Assembly (NCBI RefSeq): GCF_900115665.1
Contig: NZ_FOXH01000011.1
Coordinates: forward strand, 93,467-157,466
Reading direction: 5' to 3'
DNA: 64,000 nt
Source: Pseudarcicella hirudinis
Lineage (GTDB): Bacteria; Bacteroidota; Bacteroidia; Cytophagales; Spirosomataceae
Shown: piece after piece, positions 17,270-26,887 of the stretch
How positions within the stretch are numbered: position 1 is the first letter of the stretch
How the letters are laid out: every line of letters begins with the position of its first letter
Notes under the pieces: generated by a model
The model's database searches: none
The model's input: the letters and a program-made list of their open reading frames with translations, nothing else
What the model was told of the DNA's origin: nothing
Made by a program: the position numbers and the translations under genes

Positions 17270-17677
17270 ATGTCAAAGCAATGTCCGTGTTGTTCCGGAA
17301 AAAGTTATCAGGATTGCTGTCAGCCCATCATAAGCGGTGCAAAATTGGCTGAAACAGCGGAGCAGCTAATGCGTTCGAGGTACTCAGCGTATACTATTTA
17401 CGCTATTTCATATCTGCTTGATACGACACATCCTTCTACCAGAAAGTTCTATAAAGCAAAAGAGATAGAACGCTGGGCAAAATCGTCCGACTGGCAACGG
17501 CTGGTTGTAACAAAATGCCTTGACGGAAAGGTAGTTGACCGTTTTGGAGAGGTGGAATTTATGGCTTTTTATCTCGATTCTTCCGGAGCCATGAAGGTAC
17601 ATCACGAGCATTCAAATTTCGAGAAAATCAAGGGTCAGTGGTTCTATGTTGACGGAGAAATTGTTTCATCCATTTAA
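17270..17677 (+). CDS. YchJ-family SEC-C motif protein
   Basis: Small cytoplasmic protein of the YchJ/UPF0225 family, 135 residues, the usual length. The N-terminal SEC-C zinc-binding motif is intact: C5-P-C7-C8-SGKSYQDC-C17, followed by LMRSRYSAY and an NTF2-like fold (RLVVTKCLDG, VEFMAFYLD, HEHSNFEKIKGQWFYVDG). Biochemical role unknown; SEC-C motifs elsewhere bind zinc and help in protein export or binding. Divergent from the fecR gene, with its own promoter box. Apparently monocistronic. Confidence 0.88.
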   Translation: MSKQCPCCSGKSYQDCCQPIISGAKLAETAEQLMRSRYSAYTIYAISYLLDTTHPSTRKFYKAKEIERWAKSSDWQRLVVTKCLDGKVVDRFGEVEFMAFYLDSSGAMKVHHEHSNFEKIKGQWFYVDGEIVSSI

Positions 17678-17833
17678 ATCTGTTATTCTATTTTATTCTC
17701 TTAACATTCTTTTTCTCTTTTCTTGTCAAAAATTATACCTCAAACTGAATTTTAGTGGTTTATACTCAGTTATTTTAAAGGAACTCTCCAAATATCAAAA
17801 TCTTTCGTAAACTAAGCTTCAAATGTTTACCCT

Positions 17834-17850
17834 TTGGCATGATTTTAGCG
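17834..17850 (+). promoter_or_regulatory. Candidate sigma54 -24/-12 promoter
   Basis: TTGGCATGATTTTAGCG has GG and GC separated by exactly 10 nt, as in TGGCAC-N5-TTGC; the -12 element reads TAGC instead of TTGC. It could drive the kinase genes from a long leader. An isolated motif match; no sigma54 activator gene is in the window. Confidence 0.3.
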
Positions 17851-17907
17851 TAACTATTCGTTAATCTAACTGCCGAAGTATTTTTAAACATTGAAACATA
17901 ACCGCTG

Positions 17908-18096
17908 ATGAGTTTTCCGAAAAAACTGAATCGGATTAAAGCACATGAAACTAATCAATATGCCAATATTGATGCGATTTTCTTTTCTGTTTATGGTTCA
18001 ATCAAACAAAGTTCTGAACAGCTTCGCCATTTAAAAATTCCAAAACAGGATTTTAATATTTTCAACATAAATAATCAGAATTTCACCTTCAATTAG
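17908..18096 (+). CDS. Possible 62-residue hypothetical protein
   Basis: Small frame in the leader of the hybrid kinase, following the sigma54-like site by about 57 nt. The product would be basic at the N-terminus (SFPKKLNRIKAHETN) with an Asn/Phe-rich end. No recognised family, no clear ribosome-binding site. It may be an accidental frame in AT-rich DNA; I cannot decide. Confidence 0.2.
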   Translation: MSFPKKLNRIKAHETNQYANIDAIFFSVYGSIKQSSEQLRHLKIPKQDFNIFNINNQNFTFN

Positions 18097-18228
18097 TGTT
18101 CACCTTATCGTATCGCCGGAACGCAATTGATATTTTCCTGAAAAACTAAAACATAACAACCAAACTATCAATCAGTTAAAACCGTAAGTATCGGTTTAGA
18201 AAGAATAAATTACCTCTGCGGAAACAGA

Positions 18229-18244
18229 TAAATCAATTGATTTA
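18229..18244. promoter_or_regulatory. 16-bp perfect palindrome, possible operator
   Basis: TAAATCAATTGATTTA lies 85 bp before the kinase start. A palindrome this long is expected about once by chance in an AT-rich window of this size, so only its position speaks for function. Confidence 0.25.
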
Positions 18245-18276
18245 CATTTTCTGTCGTTATAAGTGAAATATCAGTA

Positions 18277-18310
18277 AAACGAGGCAGTATCGGCCTTTGG
18301 CTTCGTTTTT
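18277..18310 (+). terminator. Terminator-like hairpin in the leader of the hybrid kinase
   Basis: AAACGAGGC/GCTTCGTTT (9 pairs, one G-U) is followed by TTATATTA; the T run is part of the 3' arm and its extension. It could end an upstream transcript or attenuate the kinase gene. Confidence 0.4.
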
Positions 18311-18328
18311 ATATTATCTGTCTTAAGT

Positions 18329-21300
18329 ATGAAGGAACATAAAATAAGTTTGGGTGAATTCATGTGGTCATATACTCGTGACGCATATACCAGTATGTTC
18401 TTCAGCGAAGATATCTTGGAAGTTACTGGTTATCAACCGAATGAGTTTATACAAAATCCCGCTCTTTTTCCGGAAATTGTTTTTGAAGAAGACAAAAATC
18501 TGTTTCTGACTCACCGGGAAGCTGTAAATCATAATTCCCGTAATAATCTGAAATACAGGATTATTACTCGATCGGGAGAAATCAGAAGTATTACTGAAAA
18601 AACCTTTACCCGTTTCGATGAGAATAACTCAGTAATCACTGTCACAGGATTTGTAACATGGAATAATCCAAATAAGTCAAGAAAGACTGAGCAGAAAATT
18701 CAAAAGTCAATCATTAATTCTCAGGAAGACTTTATCTGTACTTTTTCACCTGACCTTACGGTTAAGTTTCATAACACTTCCTTTATCAGGTTTTGTAACA
18801 GGCAACCGGATGAGATTAACGCAAGTAATATTCTGAGCTATTTCCCGGATTTTGTAAGGGAAAAGATAAAAATCAATATCCGGAAACTTTCAAATTCAGA
18901 ACAAGCCGGAGATATTGTCTTTAAAATAGTTAATGCTGAAAAAGATACCATATGGCTGCGTTTAATTATCCTGCCGATATATAATGCTCAAAATCAGCTT
19001 TGGGAATTCCATCTTCAGGGGTCAGATATTACTGATTTAAAGAAAAGTCAGGAAATACTGAAAAGCCAGACGGCTGAATTTGAAGCAATTATTGAAAATC
19101 CGCATATTTCGATCATCGTGTTATCGAAAAACTATGAGCTGGAGCTTTTCAATAAAACCTTCGAATCGTTTATTTTCAAACTTTTCAACATCTATCCCAA
19201 AATAGGCTATTCCATCAATAGATTTTTCATTGATCTGGCGCAAAAACAGTTCTTTGCCGAACAAATTGACCGCTGCTTCAACGGAGAATATTTTACAGCC
19301 GTTTTGCGTACAGATATTTCTGATCATTCGTATTATTTTGAACATTCCTTTAATCCGGTTATTGAAGATGGTAAAGTTGAAAAAATAAGCATCGTAACCA
19401 GAGATGTAACCAGGGAAAATATTTACAAAACTGAATTAAACAAAACTACCGGCAGACTGACTCACAGTCAGTTTCTGCTTAACAAAATCCTTGAAAATCT
19501 ACCGGAAAGTGCTGTTTATGTACTAGATAAAGACCTTAGATTACTTTTTAGCGCGGGTGAAGAGTTGTCAAAATACAATCTGACTCCCGAAAATTTGCAG
19601 GGAAAATTACTTGAAGAATGTTTTTCTCCGGAAACCAGTGCCTATGCCAGAGCGCTTTTTTACAGAGTATTCAACGGAGAAAGATTTACCGATATTAAAG
19701 AGCTCGGAGATCAGACTTTTGAAAACATTTTCACTCCGGTTTTCAATGAACAGCATGAAATTTCACTGGCTTTATTGTATTCCAGAAATATCACCGAAAA
19801 AGTACTTTCCAAGCAGGCAAACTGGGAATTACAGGAAAAATTCCTGACCGCATTTAACTATGCTCCGATCGGAAAAGCATTGGTTTCGAAAGACGGAAAG
19901 TTTATGATGGTAAATCCGGCTCTTTGCCAATTTCTGGGTTATACAGAAGCTGAATTATTAAATATTACCTTTCAGGAGATTACGCACCCTGACGATCTTG
20001 AGAAAGACTGGGATCTTGTTTTGCAGGTATTGAACGGAGAAATCAATTCATATCAGCTTGAAAAGCGTTATTTTACAAAAAACAAAAAGGTTATCTGGAG
20101 TCTTCTCAATGTTTCCAAAGCAGTTGATGCTCATGGCAATTTCCTTCATTTTATTTCTCAGATTCAGGATATTACCAGACAAAAAGAGTATGAAGAAGAG
20201 CTGATTATCGCTAAAAATAAGGCAGAGGAAGCCGCAAATGCCAAAGCCAGTTTCCTGTCAATTATGACGCATGAAATCAGAACTCCGCTGAATTCTGTAA
20301 TCGGTTTCAGTAACCTTCTGGATTATGATCCAAAATCTCCGGATGGAGAAAACATTAAATTACTGAAGTATTCTGCTGAAACACTTCTGGATTTAATTAA
20401 CGATATTCTAGATTTCTCGAAAATAGATGCCGGAAAAATTGTGCTGTTTGAAGAGGTTTTCGATTTCCGGGAATTGCTGATGAAATTAAGAAATTCTTTC
20501 CAGTTTAAAGCAGATGAAAAAGGACTGGAACTGAAAGTTATTATTGATGAGGAAATTCCGGCACATCTTAAAGCAGATTTAACACGCATTAAGCAGATTT
20601 TCAATAACTTAATGGGAAATGCTTTAAAATTCACAGAAAAAGGAAGTGTTGTTATAAAAGCCCGGTTACATAAAATTGAAGACGATATTTGTCATATCGA
20701 CATTACTTTTGAAGATACAGGTATCGGTATCGCCTCTGAGAAACTGGTGAAGATTTTTGAAGTTTTCTCACAGGCTGATGAAAATTCCACCCGGAAATAT
20801 GGAGGAACCGGACTGGGCTTATCTATTACTCAGAAATTAGTTCACCTCATTAATGGTACAATTGAGGTGAATAGTACTTTAGGAAAAGGAAGTATATTCA
20901 GGATACAATTGCCATTCCGGAAAGCCGATACAAGTATAGAAGTGAAGCATCCATCTCTCTTTAACGACGACCTTACAGGAATAAGAGTATTAGTTGCAGA
21001 AGATAACCTGAATAATTTTATTCTGGTTGACAGATTCCTGAAAAAATGGGGAGGAACTGCTGAAAATGCTCCGAATGGAAAAATTGCACTGGAGATGCTT
21101 GAACACAAATCCTATGACGTCATTTTAATGGATACTCAGATGCCTGAAATGGATGGGTATCAGGCAACCAGAGCAATCAGAAATTCCACAGATTCCAGAA
21201 TTTCCGGGATTCCTATTATCGGATTCAGTGCAACGCCAAAATCTGAATTGATCGTACATGGAGAAAAAGTTGAAATGGATGGCTATATCGGGAAACCTTT

Positions 21301-21367
21301 TCTGCCGATGGAATTGTTCCAGCTTCTCAGAAGTGTCAGCAAACATCAGCTGGTTTCTGAGTCCTGA
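18329..21367 (+). CDS. Cytoplasmic hybrid histidine kinase with multiple PAS domains and a receiver
   Basis: 1012 residues, no membrane segment, so it senses inside the cell. About five PAS modules: roughly 10-112, 125-235, 250-370, 385-490 and 505-625 (the last with FLGYTEAELLNITFQEITHPDD). A dimerisation domain carries H648 in MTHEIRTPLNSV; the HATPase domain shows NLMGNALKFTEKG, DTGIGI and GGTGLGLSI (about 760-860); the C-terminal receiver has D935 in VILMDTQMPEMDGY. No HPt domain, so phosphoryl must pass to an HPt in trans. A second hybrid kinase gene follows after 81 bp on the same strand. Confidence 0.94.
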   Translation: MKEHKISLGEFMWSYTRDAYTSMFFSEDILEVTGYQPNEFIQNPALFPEIVFEEDKNLFLTHREAVNHNSRNNLKYRIITRSGEIRSITEKTFTRFDENNSVITVTGFVTWNNPNKSRKTEQKIQKSIINSQEDFICTFSPDLTVKFHNTSFIRFCNRQPDEINASNILSYFPDFVREKIKINIRKLSNSEQAGDIVFKIVNAEKDTIWLRLIILPIYNAQNQLWEFHLQGSDITDLKKSQEILKSQTAEFEAIIENPHISIIVLSKNYELELFNKTFESFIFKLFNIYPKIGYSINRFFIDLAQKQFFAEQIDRCFNGEYFTAVLRTDISDHSYYFEHSFNPVIEDGKVEKISIVTRDVTRENIYKTELNKTTGRLTHSQFLLNKILENLPESAVYVLDKDLRLLFSAGEELSKYNLTPENLQGKLLEECFSPETSAYARALFYRVFNGERFTDIKELGDQTFENIFTPVFNEQHEISLALLYSRNITEKVLSKQANWELQEKFLTAFNYAPIGKALVSKDGKFMMVNPALCQFLGYTEAELLNITFQEITHPDDLEKDWDLVLQVLNGEINSYQLEKRYFTKNKKVIWSLLNVSKAVDAHGNFLHFISQIQDITRQKEYEEELIIAKNKAEEAANAKASFLSIMTHEIRTPLNSVIGFSNLLDYDPKSPDGENIKLLKYSAETLLDLINDILDFSKIDAGKIVLFEEVFDFRELLMKLRNSFQFKADEKGLELKVIIDEEIPAHLKADLTRIKQIFNNLMGNALKFTEKGSVVIKARLHKIEDDICHIDITFEDTGIGIASEKLVKIFEVFSQADENSTRKYGGTGLGLSITQKLVHLINGTIEVNSTLGKGSIFRIQLPFRKADTSIEVKHPSLFNDDLTGIRVLVAEDNLNNFILVDRFLKKWGGTAENAPNGKIALEMLEHKSYDVILMDTQMPEMDGYQATRAIRNSTDSRISGIPIIGFSATPKSELIVHGEKVEMDGYIGKPFLPMELFQLLRSVSKHQLVSES

Positions 21368-21448
21368 ACATGAAAAAAGAATCACAGACACACATAAAAT
21401 ACATATTAAACCAGCCCTAATACTAAGTAGTCTTGAACTTATACACTG

Positions 21449-23542
21449 ATGGAAAATACTGATTCACTCAAATGGGACAATCATAAAGAGAGGAAGGCCA
21501 GGTTACAGGCTGAATCAATTATGGAGGAAAAGACCCTGGAACTTTTTGAAGCAAATCAAAATCTTTTATTCCTGAATAAAAGCCTGGAAGAAGAAATTAT
21601 AAAAAGAACCAAGGAACTAAAAAACAGTGAGGAAAAATACAGAGGAATTGTCGAAAACCTTGAATTAGGTCTGCTGGAAGTAGATAATAAAGGCCTGATT
21701 GTAAAGGCAAATGATCGGTTTTGTTCGATGTCGGGCTATGAAGTAAGTGAACTTCTGGGGAAAAATGCCATGGAAATGCTTGTACCAAAAGAGTTTCAGG
21801 AGGTACTTTTACAGCAATCCGAAGATCGCAAAACCGGACAGGCAGGCACTTATGAGATTCAACTGATTAAAAAATACGGAGACAGGATATGGGTGCTTAT
21901 CAGTGGTGCTGCTATTTTTGATGAATTTGGTAAAATTTCAGGTTCCGTAGGAATCCATTATGACATTACTGACCATAAAGTACTTGAACTGGGGATAGAA
22001 CGTGCCACAATTCTGGCAGAAGAAGCAAGAAATGCCGAGAAACAGTTTCTTGCCAATATGAGCCATGAGATCAGAACACCTCTCAATGCTATCATCGGGA
22101 TGGTTCATTTATTATACGACACACAACCTTCCACACAACAGCTTGAATACATAGAAATCCTTAAAACTTCTTCAGATTTCCTGCACGACCTGATTTCTGA
22201 TTTGCTGGATATTGCCAAGATTGAAGCCGGCAGGGTAGAGATTCAGGATAAGGAATTTGATTTGGTTGGCTTTTTGAGAACCATTCAAAAGGTATTTGAA
22301 ATTAAACTTGGGAAAAAGCCTATCGAAGTGCAGTTTATGATCGATACACGCATTGAATCCAATGTAATCGGCGATGAATTGTTACTGAATCAGATTCTGT
22401 TGAATATCCTTGGAAACGCTGAGAAATTTACAGAAAAAGGCAAAATCACACTTTCTGTTACTGTATTGAAAGATGATGTGAAATATTATATCCTCGAATT
22501 TCAAATCAGCGATACAGGTATTGGTATTCCTAAAGATAAAATAGACCTTATTTTTCAGAAATTTAAGCAAATCAATCCTCAGGGACAGAAATACAAAGGA
22601 ACAGGACTTGGACTTGCCATTACCAAACAGCTTGTTGAGCTTCAGGGAGGTAAAATTTCAGTAAATAGCCGGGAAAATCTTGGCACTACCTTTATTTTCA
22701 CAATTCGTTACACAAAAGGTGGTGTGGAAAGTCTGGTCAAAAACAATCCGCTTTTTGTTCCGGAAAGAAATCTTGACAATGGTCATGTACTTGTTGTGGA
22801 AGATAATCTGATGAATCAGAAGTATATCGGCAGCCTTTTGAATAAATGGGATGTCAGACATACTATCGTTTCGGATGGAAAAATGGCTTTGGAAAAAATT
22901 CAGGAAGAACGTTTCGACATTATTCTGATGGATATTCAGATGCCTCATATGAATGGCTATGAAACTACAATTGCCATCAGAAGCACGCAAAATCCTAATC
23001 AGCATATCCCGATCATTGCGCTTACTGCTTCGGCTATGCTGGATCAAAAGAATAAAGCGCTGGAAATAGGAATGAACGATTTTCTTACCAAACCGTTTAA
23101 TCCGGGCCAGTTACATGATCTTCTGGAACGTTTCTCCAAAATACCGATTAACGATGCTGAAGCTGACCTTGATTTTCTTTTTTCCACAAAACTTGACAGA
23201 AACAGATTGATTGAACTTTACGGAGACGACATAGAATACGCAGCTGAAATGTTTGAAACATTTCTCAATGATGTTTTACCTGATTTTGACCTCTTAAGTG
23301 AGTTGCTGGAAAAAAAGGAATTTATGCTTTTCGGCAGAATGGTCCACAAACTTAAGCCTTCTATTGTAATGGTTGGTCTTACTTATCTGGAAGAAAAAAT
23401 GCATAAACTCGAAAGCTTTGCCAAAAATGAATCAGACTGGGGGAAAATAGGAGATTTACTGCATTCTTTAATGTCAGAGCTTGAAAATATGCTTCCTGTT
23501 ATTAAAGAAGAATACGGGAAACTAAATGCATTAATGGATTAG
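21449..23542 (+). CDS. Cytoplasmic hybrid histidine kinase with PAS, receiver and HPt domains
   Basis: 697 residues, soluble. N-terminal coiled coil (about 10-60, rich in Glu/Lys), one PAS domain (about 65-178, MSGYEVSELLGKNAMEM), dimerisation domain with H206 in MSHEIRTPLNAI, HATPase (NILGNAEKFTEKG, DTGIGIP, GTGLGLAI), receiver with D495 in IILMDIQMPHMNGY, and a C-terminal HPt domain with H633 in RMVHKLKPS. It therefore holds a complete His-Asp-His relay lacking only the final receiver. The HPt domain is clearly related to the free HPt protein at 26888-27256. Probably co-transcribed with the preceding kinase and convergent with the next. Confidence 0.94.
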   Translation: MENTDSLKWDNHKERKARLQAESIMEEKTLELFEANQNLLFLNKSLEEEIIKRTKELKNSEEKYRGIVENLELGLLEVDNKGLIVKANDRFCSMSGYEVSELLGKNAMEMLVPKEFQEVLLQQSEDRKTGQAGTYEIQLIKKYGDRIWVLISGAAIFDEFGKISGSVGIHYDITDHKVLELGIERATILAEEARNAEKQFLANMSHEIRTPLNAIIGMVHLLYDTQPSTQQLEYIEILKTSSDFLHDLISDLLDIAKIEAGRVEIQDKEFDLVGFLRTIQKVFEIKLGKKPIEVQFMIDTRIESNVIGDELLLNQILLNILGNAEKFTEKGKITLSVTVLKDDVKYYILEFQISDTGIGIPKDKIDLIFQKFKQINPQGQKYKGTGLGLAITKQLVELQGGKISVNSRENLGTTFIFTIRYTKGGVESLVKNNPLFVPERNLDNGHVLVVEDNLMNQKYIGSLLNKWDVRHTIVSDGKMALEKIQEERFDIILMDIQMPHMNGYETTIAIRSTQNPNQHIPIIALTASAMLDQKNKALEIGMNDFLTKPFNPGQLHDLLERFSKIPINDAEADLDFLFSTKLDRNRLIELYGDDIEYAAEMFETFLNDVLPDFDLLSELLEKKEFMLFGRMVHKLKPSIVMVGLTYLEEKMHKLESFAKNESDWGKIGDLLHSLMSELENMLPVIKEEYGKLNALMD

Positions 23543-23577
23543 AAATCAATAAAAAGTTTATCGGAAATAGCCGGATA

Positions 23578-25113
23578 TTAAATCTGCTGAAGTCTGGCAC
23601 TACAGTATTTGGCTATTTTCTGAAATAATTCCTTCGGATTAAAAGGTTTAGTTAAATAATCAGTCATTCCTACTTCAAAAGCTCTATCCTGATTACTGAT
23701 TGTTGCTGAAGCTGTAAGTGCAATAATCGGAATTTCCGGATCAATCTCTCTGATTTTTTCTGTAGCGCAATATCCATCCATTTCAGGCATTAAAATATCC
23801 ATCAGGATGATATCGTATTTGGTCTTCAGAAATTTCTCATAGGCAATCAGTCCATTCTCTGCAACATCCACATCGAGTTGCCATTTATTTAAGAATCTCA
23901 GGGCCACTTTTATATTTACGGGATAATCCTCCACCAACAATACTCTGATCCCCTTTAAAGTACTTTCATTAATCTGTTCCGAAAGTATCTGCAGATTTTT
24001 CTGGGTAGTATTACTGGTTTTCAACTCCAGTCTGAAGTAGAACTTCGATCCTTTTCCCGGTGTACTTTCCAGTTTAATGTCACTATTATAAAGTTTCAAC
24101 AGTTTTCTGGTAATTACCAGGCCGAGGCCGGTTCCGCCATACTGACTTTCAATGCTGGAATGAGCCTGGGTAAACTTCTCAAAAATCAATTCCTGTTTAT
24201 CTTCATCAATACCAATTCCGGTATCGGTAACCGAAAAATCAAGCACCAGGGAGTTTTCTTTTTTCGAATGCACTACAATTTCAATAAAAATACTACCCTT
24301 AGAAGTAAATTTTACAGCATTCGATACCAGGTTAGTCAATACCTGACCAATTCTCACCGGATCACCGATAAAAGTATCTTCCAGCTCATCATCAATCATC
24401 AGCCGGATACTATTTCCTTTTTCATGCGCTTTGAGCTGATTGGCATTTTTGATATTTGAAACCAGTTGTCTCAGATCAAAAGGCATCTCTTTGAGTTCAA
24501 CCTTTCCTGCTTCAATTTTACTGAAATCAAGGATATCATTAATAAGCGCCAAAAGGTTTTCGGTTGAAAACTGAAGAACTTTAAGGTTTTCCATCATCGC
24601 CGGGGAACCGTCTTCCTGTTGCATCAGGTAGGTCATTCCGGCAATAGCATTAAGCGGCGTTCTTATTTCATGACTGATCATTGATAAAAACTCAGATTTA
24701 GCCTGGGTGGCTTTTTCTGCTAATTCTTTGGATTGTCTGAGTTCAAGCTCTATACCTTTCTGGTTTTCAATCTGTTTGTTGAGAAAACCAACGAGAGAAA
24801 TCAGGTTATTGGCATCAAAATCAGGTAATTGGTAATTATCTGGAATTTCCAGTGAACCAATCGCTTCAATCAGTTTTTCTACCGATTTTCTCCGATGTTC
24901 AGCTTCGTCTTTCAGTTTCTGGTTAATTTCGGTGTACTCCTTCTCATTCAGAAATGAAGAATGTTCAAAAAGCTCCTTATCTCTGTCAAAATTCTTATAA
25001 GATTCATTGACAGCATTTAGAAATTTTGTAACATCTTCACTTGCCAAAGACTCTGATGACAGGTATTTTTTTACCTGTTTTGCTAGTAGTTTATGAGTCA
25101 GATCCAATTCCAT
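23578..25113 (-). CDS. Hybrid histidine kinase with receiver, partner of the FIST protein
   Basis: 511 residues, soluble. The N-terminal 110 residues are helical and Glu/Lys-rich with no recognisable sensor fold; then a dimerisation domain with H148 in ISHEIRTPLNAI, HATPase (NLVSNAVKFTSKG, DTGIGI, GGTGLGLVI), and a receiver with D439 in IILMDILMPEMDGY and K at TKPFNP. It starts 6 bp after the stop of the FIST gene, so the two are translated from one mRNA and the FIST protein probably supplies the sensing. The layout recalls NosP-NahK pairs. No HPt domain of its own. Confidence 0.93.
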   Translation of the reverse strand: MELDLTHKLLAKQVKKYLSSESLASEDVTKFLNAVNESYKNFDRDKELFEHSSFLNEKEYTEINQKLKDEAEHRRKSVEKLIEAIGSLEIPDNYQLPDFDANNLISLVGFLNKQIENQKGIELELRQSKELAEKATQAKSEFLSMISHEIRTPLNAIAGMTYLMQQEDGSPAMMENLKVLQFSTENLLALINDILDFSKIEAGKVELKEMPFDLRQLVSNIKNANQLKAHEKGNSIRLMIDDELEDTFIGDPVRIGQVLTNLVSNAVKFTSKGSIFIEIVVHSKKENSLVLDFSVTDTGIGIDEDKQELIFEKFTQAHSSIESQYGGTGLGLVITRKLLKLYNSDIKLESTPGKGSKFYFRLELKTSNTTQKNLQILSEQINESTLKGIRVLLVEDYPVNIKVALRFLNKWQLDVDVAENGLIAYEKFLKTKYDIILMDILMPEMDGYCATEKIREIDPEIPIIALTASATISNQDRAFEVGMTDYLTKPFNPKELFQKIAKYCSARLQQI

Positions 25114-25119
25114 TTATGC

Positions 25120-26259
25120 CTAATCTTCAGTGAATGTAGTAATTGTCATTGTCTGGTTATGCAGTTCACACCGAGTGCCTGCCACTAAAGGCGAAATTTC
25201 CCCGTATGAATAAAAACCGGTTAAACAGGTAGAATCTCCGAAAATTTCTTTCGCTACTTCAATCTCCTCTTCCGTTCGCTGACCAAGTACCAGTTTTCTT
25301 CCTACACAGCTTATCAGAATCGCTAATTCCGGAGGCTGGGAAAAAGAACGATAGGTATTTTGTGCCGCAGTCGAAGAGGCATCTATTAACCTGTCAAAAT
25401 TAGCCTTCATAAATCTTACCAATGCCCCTTCCGGCATTTCTCCGGCAAAAGTCATTGATTTCTCATTTTCATCAATCGAAAGAATCGTCCTGACCAATGG
25501 TTCCGAATCAGGAGTAGCTTTAATGGAAAGCGGAAAATACAAGGCGCCTCCCGGTAAACTTGAAGCATAATTCCCTAAATATTCTTTATACAAATCCAGT
25601 GCCTGTTTATCTCCGATCTTATAAAGAACATTATAAGCTGATTTCGTAATTTCCCTTTCAGGTCCGTAAACGTCCCAACCTCCTACTGAACCATGCCCGA
25701 CATGCAGACTTTTTCCATAAAATCCGACAGCAGCGATTTGCCCGGATTCTGGTTCAGCATTTAATCCTACAACTGTTTTCTCAAAAGCTGTGCCATCTCC
25801 GGCAAGTCCGCCCGTAATTGGCACATTTTTATCAAATCTTTCATTAAATGCAGCGATCAGAGCACTTCCGTTTACTTTTCCGCCATCGGAAATGATAAAA
25901 ATTGAATTTAAATCCGGCTGATCCAGCGCTTCCGCAATCTGTTTTCCGGCTTCGAAACTCTCTGTATAATCGTTAATACTGATTTTAGTACTTTTTATGG
26001 TAGTTTTATCGAACTGAATTGCTGTTACTACCACGGTATGATCCTGAACCCCGTCCGGATAAATTTCTCCGGAGGTTGAATTAATGATAATTTCAGCAAC
26101 GGGGTATAATTTCCTCAGATGTTCATAGGGTTTTATACGTTCTAAAATTTCTCTTTCCCCAAAAGCTAAAACCAATTGCGCTTTTCCCTGTGTTGAATTA
26201 CTTTCATCAGACAATGTGTGCCACTCTTCGGATTTGTAAAAAAACTGATCTATTTTCAT
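25120..26259 (-). CDS. FIST-domain sensor protein (NosP-like)
   Basis: 379 residues, cytoplasmic. FIST_N (about 25-220, GGLAGDGTAFEKTVV, AVGFYG) and FIST_C (about 225-370) with the family's closing motif GFYSYGEISP and LHNQTMT. FIST proteins are small-ligand sensors; the subgroup NosP binds haem and nitric oxide and inhibits a co-encoded histidine kinase. Here the gene is followed after 6 bp by a hybrid kinase lacking an obvious sensor domain, which fits that arrangement. Assignment to FIST is firm; haem or NO binding is inference and amino-acid or other ligands are possible. Confidence 0.9.
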   Translation of the reverse strand: MKIDQFFYKSEEWHTLSDESNSTQGKAQLVLAFGEREILERIKPYEHLRKLYPVAEIIINSTSGEIYPDGVQDHTVVVTAIQFDKTTIKSTKISINDYTESFEAGKQIAEALDQPDLNSIFIISDGGKVNGSALIAAFNERFDKNVPITGGLAGDGTAFEKTVVGLNAEPESGQIAAVGFYGKSLHVGHGSVGGWDVYGPEREITKSAYNVLYKIGDKQALDLYKEYLGNYASSLPGGALYFPLSIKATPDSEPLVRTILSIDENEKSMTFAGEMPEGALVRFMKANFDRLIDASSTAAQNTYRSFSQPPELAILISCVGRKLVLGQRTEEEIEVAKEIFGDSTCLTGFYSYGEISPLVAGTRCELHNQTMTITTFTED

Positions 26260-26831
26260 ACCTGGTTAGTATAAATTCGTTAAATAAAGGTCTGCTTTGC
26301 TGGTTGACTGTAAATTGGATTTCTGGCGGAAGTCCTCAATCTGAACTATCTGAAAAAGAGCATCTTCCACAGGAATAAATACCCGATGCCAGACAGATTT
26401 GTTAATGGCCAATCGGCAATCAACGATCAAGTGATAAAAGAGGTTTTATAATTTTGCACTGTTAAATTCTGGTATGTTTGTTTCAAAACAGGTGTTGCAG
26501 AACACTTTCAGAATATTGAAAAAAATAATGATTCCATATTTTATCAGAAGGAAATACCAGGATTTCTATTGTGTTCAAATACTTCTAAAAACTGATACAT
26601 TCACTCTAAAAATTAAAATAACACATTTTTTTCTAGAAAACGTTAAAAACAAAAGAGTTTTTTTTAAGTGGTATTTTTTCATTTATCCCACAATTCATTA
26701 GTCTTAACGTTTACTAACGGGTAGTTTTATGTGATGCAATATTTTACTTTTTTTCCTGCTGAAAATTCATTTCTTTTCTGCGCTAAAATCTTTTTTTCGT
26801 GCTTATGCACACCAAGGGAATCATTTTTTTA
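26260..26831. other. Intergenic region between divergent FIST and HPt genes
   Basis: About 570 bp, very AT-rich in its second half. It holds a perfect plus-strand TAnnTTTGC box at 26449-26457 with no convincing gene behind it: the 75-codon frame starting at 26474 encodes low-complexity Lys/Phe/Ile-rich sequence. A small RNA or a long leader for the HPt gene is possible. Confidence 0.4.
26449..26457 (+). promoter_or_regulatory. Orphan -7 promoter box
   Basis: TAATTTTGC is a perfect match to TAnnTTTGC, 430 bp upstream of the HPt gene; no recognisable gene follows directly. Confidence 0.35.
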
Positions 26832-26839
26832 TATATTTG
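26832..26839 (+). promoter_or_regulatory. Candidate -7 promoter box for the HPt-glycosyltransferase operon
   Basis: TATATTTG matches TAnnTTTG. It covers the in-frame TTG at 26837, making that codon an unlikely start and supporting ATG 26888. Confidence 0.55.
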
Positions 26840-26887
26840 AAAGATAAAAATTATTTGCCATTCAAATTCACCAACCCCTGTTCCCGT

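Larger units (their letters stand above)
17678..18328. other. Regulatory leader region upstream of the hybrid kinase genes
   Basis: 651 bp. In order: AT-rich DNA, a sigma54-like -24/-12 element (17834-17850), a 62-codon frame (17908-18096) of doubtful coding status, a small AAACCG/CGGTTT hairpin near 18177-18197, a 16-bp perfect palindrome (18229-18244), and a terminator-like hairpin (18277-18310) ending 18 bp before the kinase start. Confidence 0.45.

Noticed and set aside
19140-19170. TTCGAATC-type sequence as a tRNA T-arm
   Set aside because: Lies inside the kinase gene with no acceptor or anticodon stems around it; no tRNA was found in the window.
23543-23577. Terminator between the convergent kinase genes
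   Set aside because: TATCGG/CCGGATA pairing is imperfect, bulged and without a T run; not called.
26474-26701. 75-codon frame behind the orphan promoter box
   Set aside because: Lys/Phe/Ile-rich low-complexity product from very AT-rich DNA with no family resemblance; not called as a gene.
26837-26887. TTG-initiated N-terminal extension of the HPt protein
   Set aside because: The TTG is part of the TATATTTG -7 box, so it would not be transcribed; the extra 17 residues add nothing to the HPt fold.
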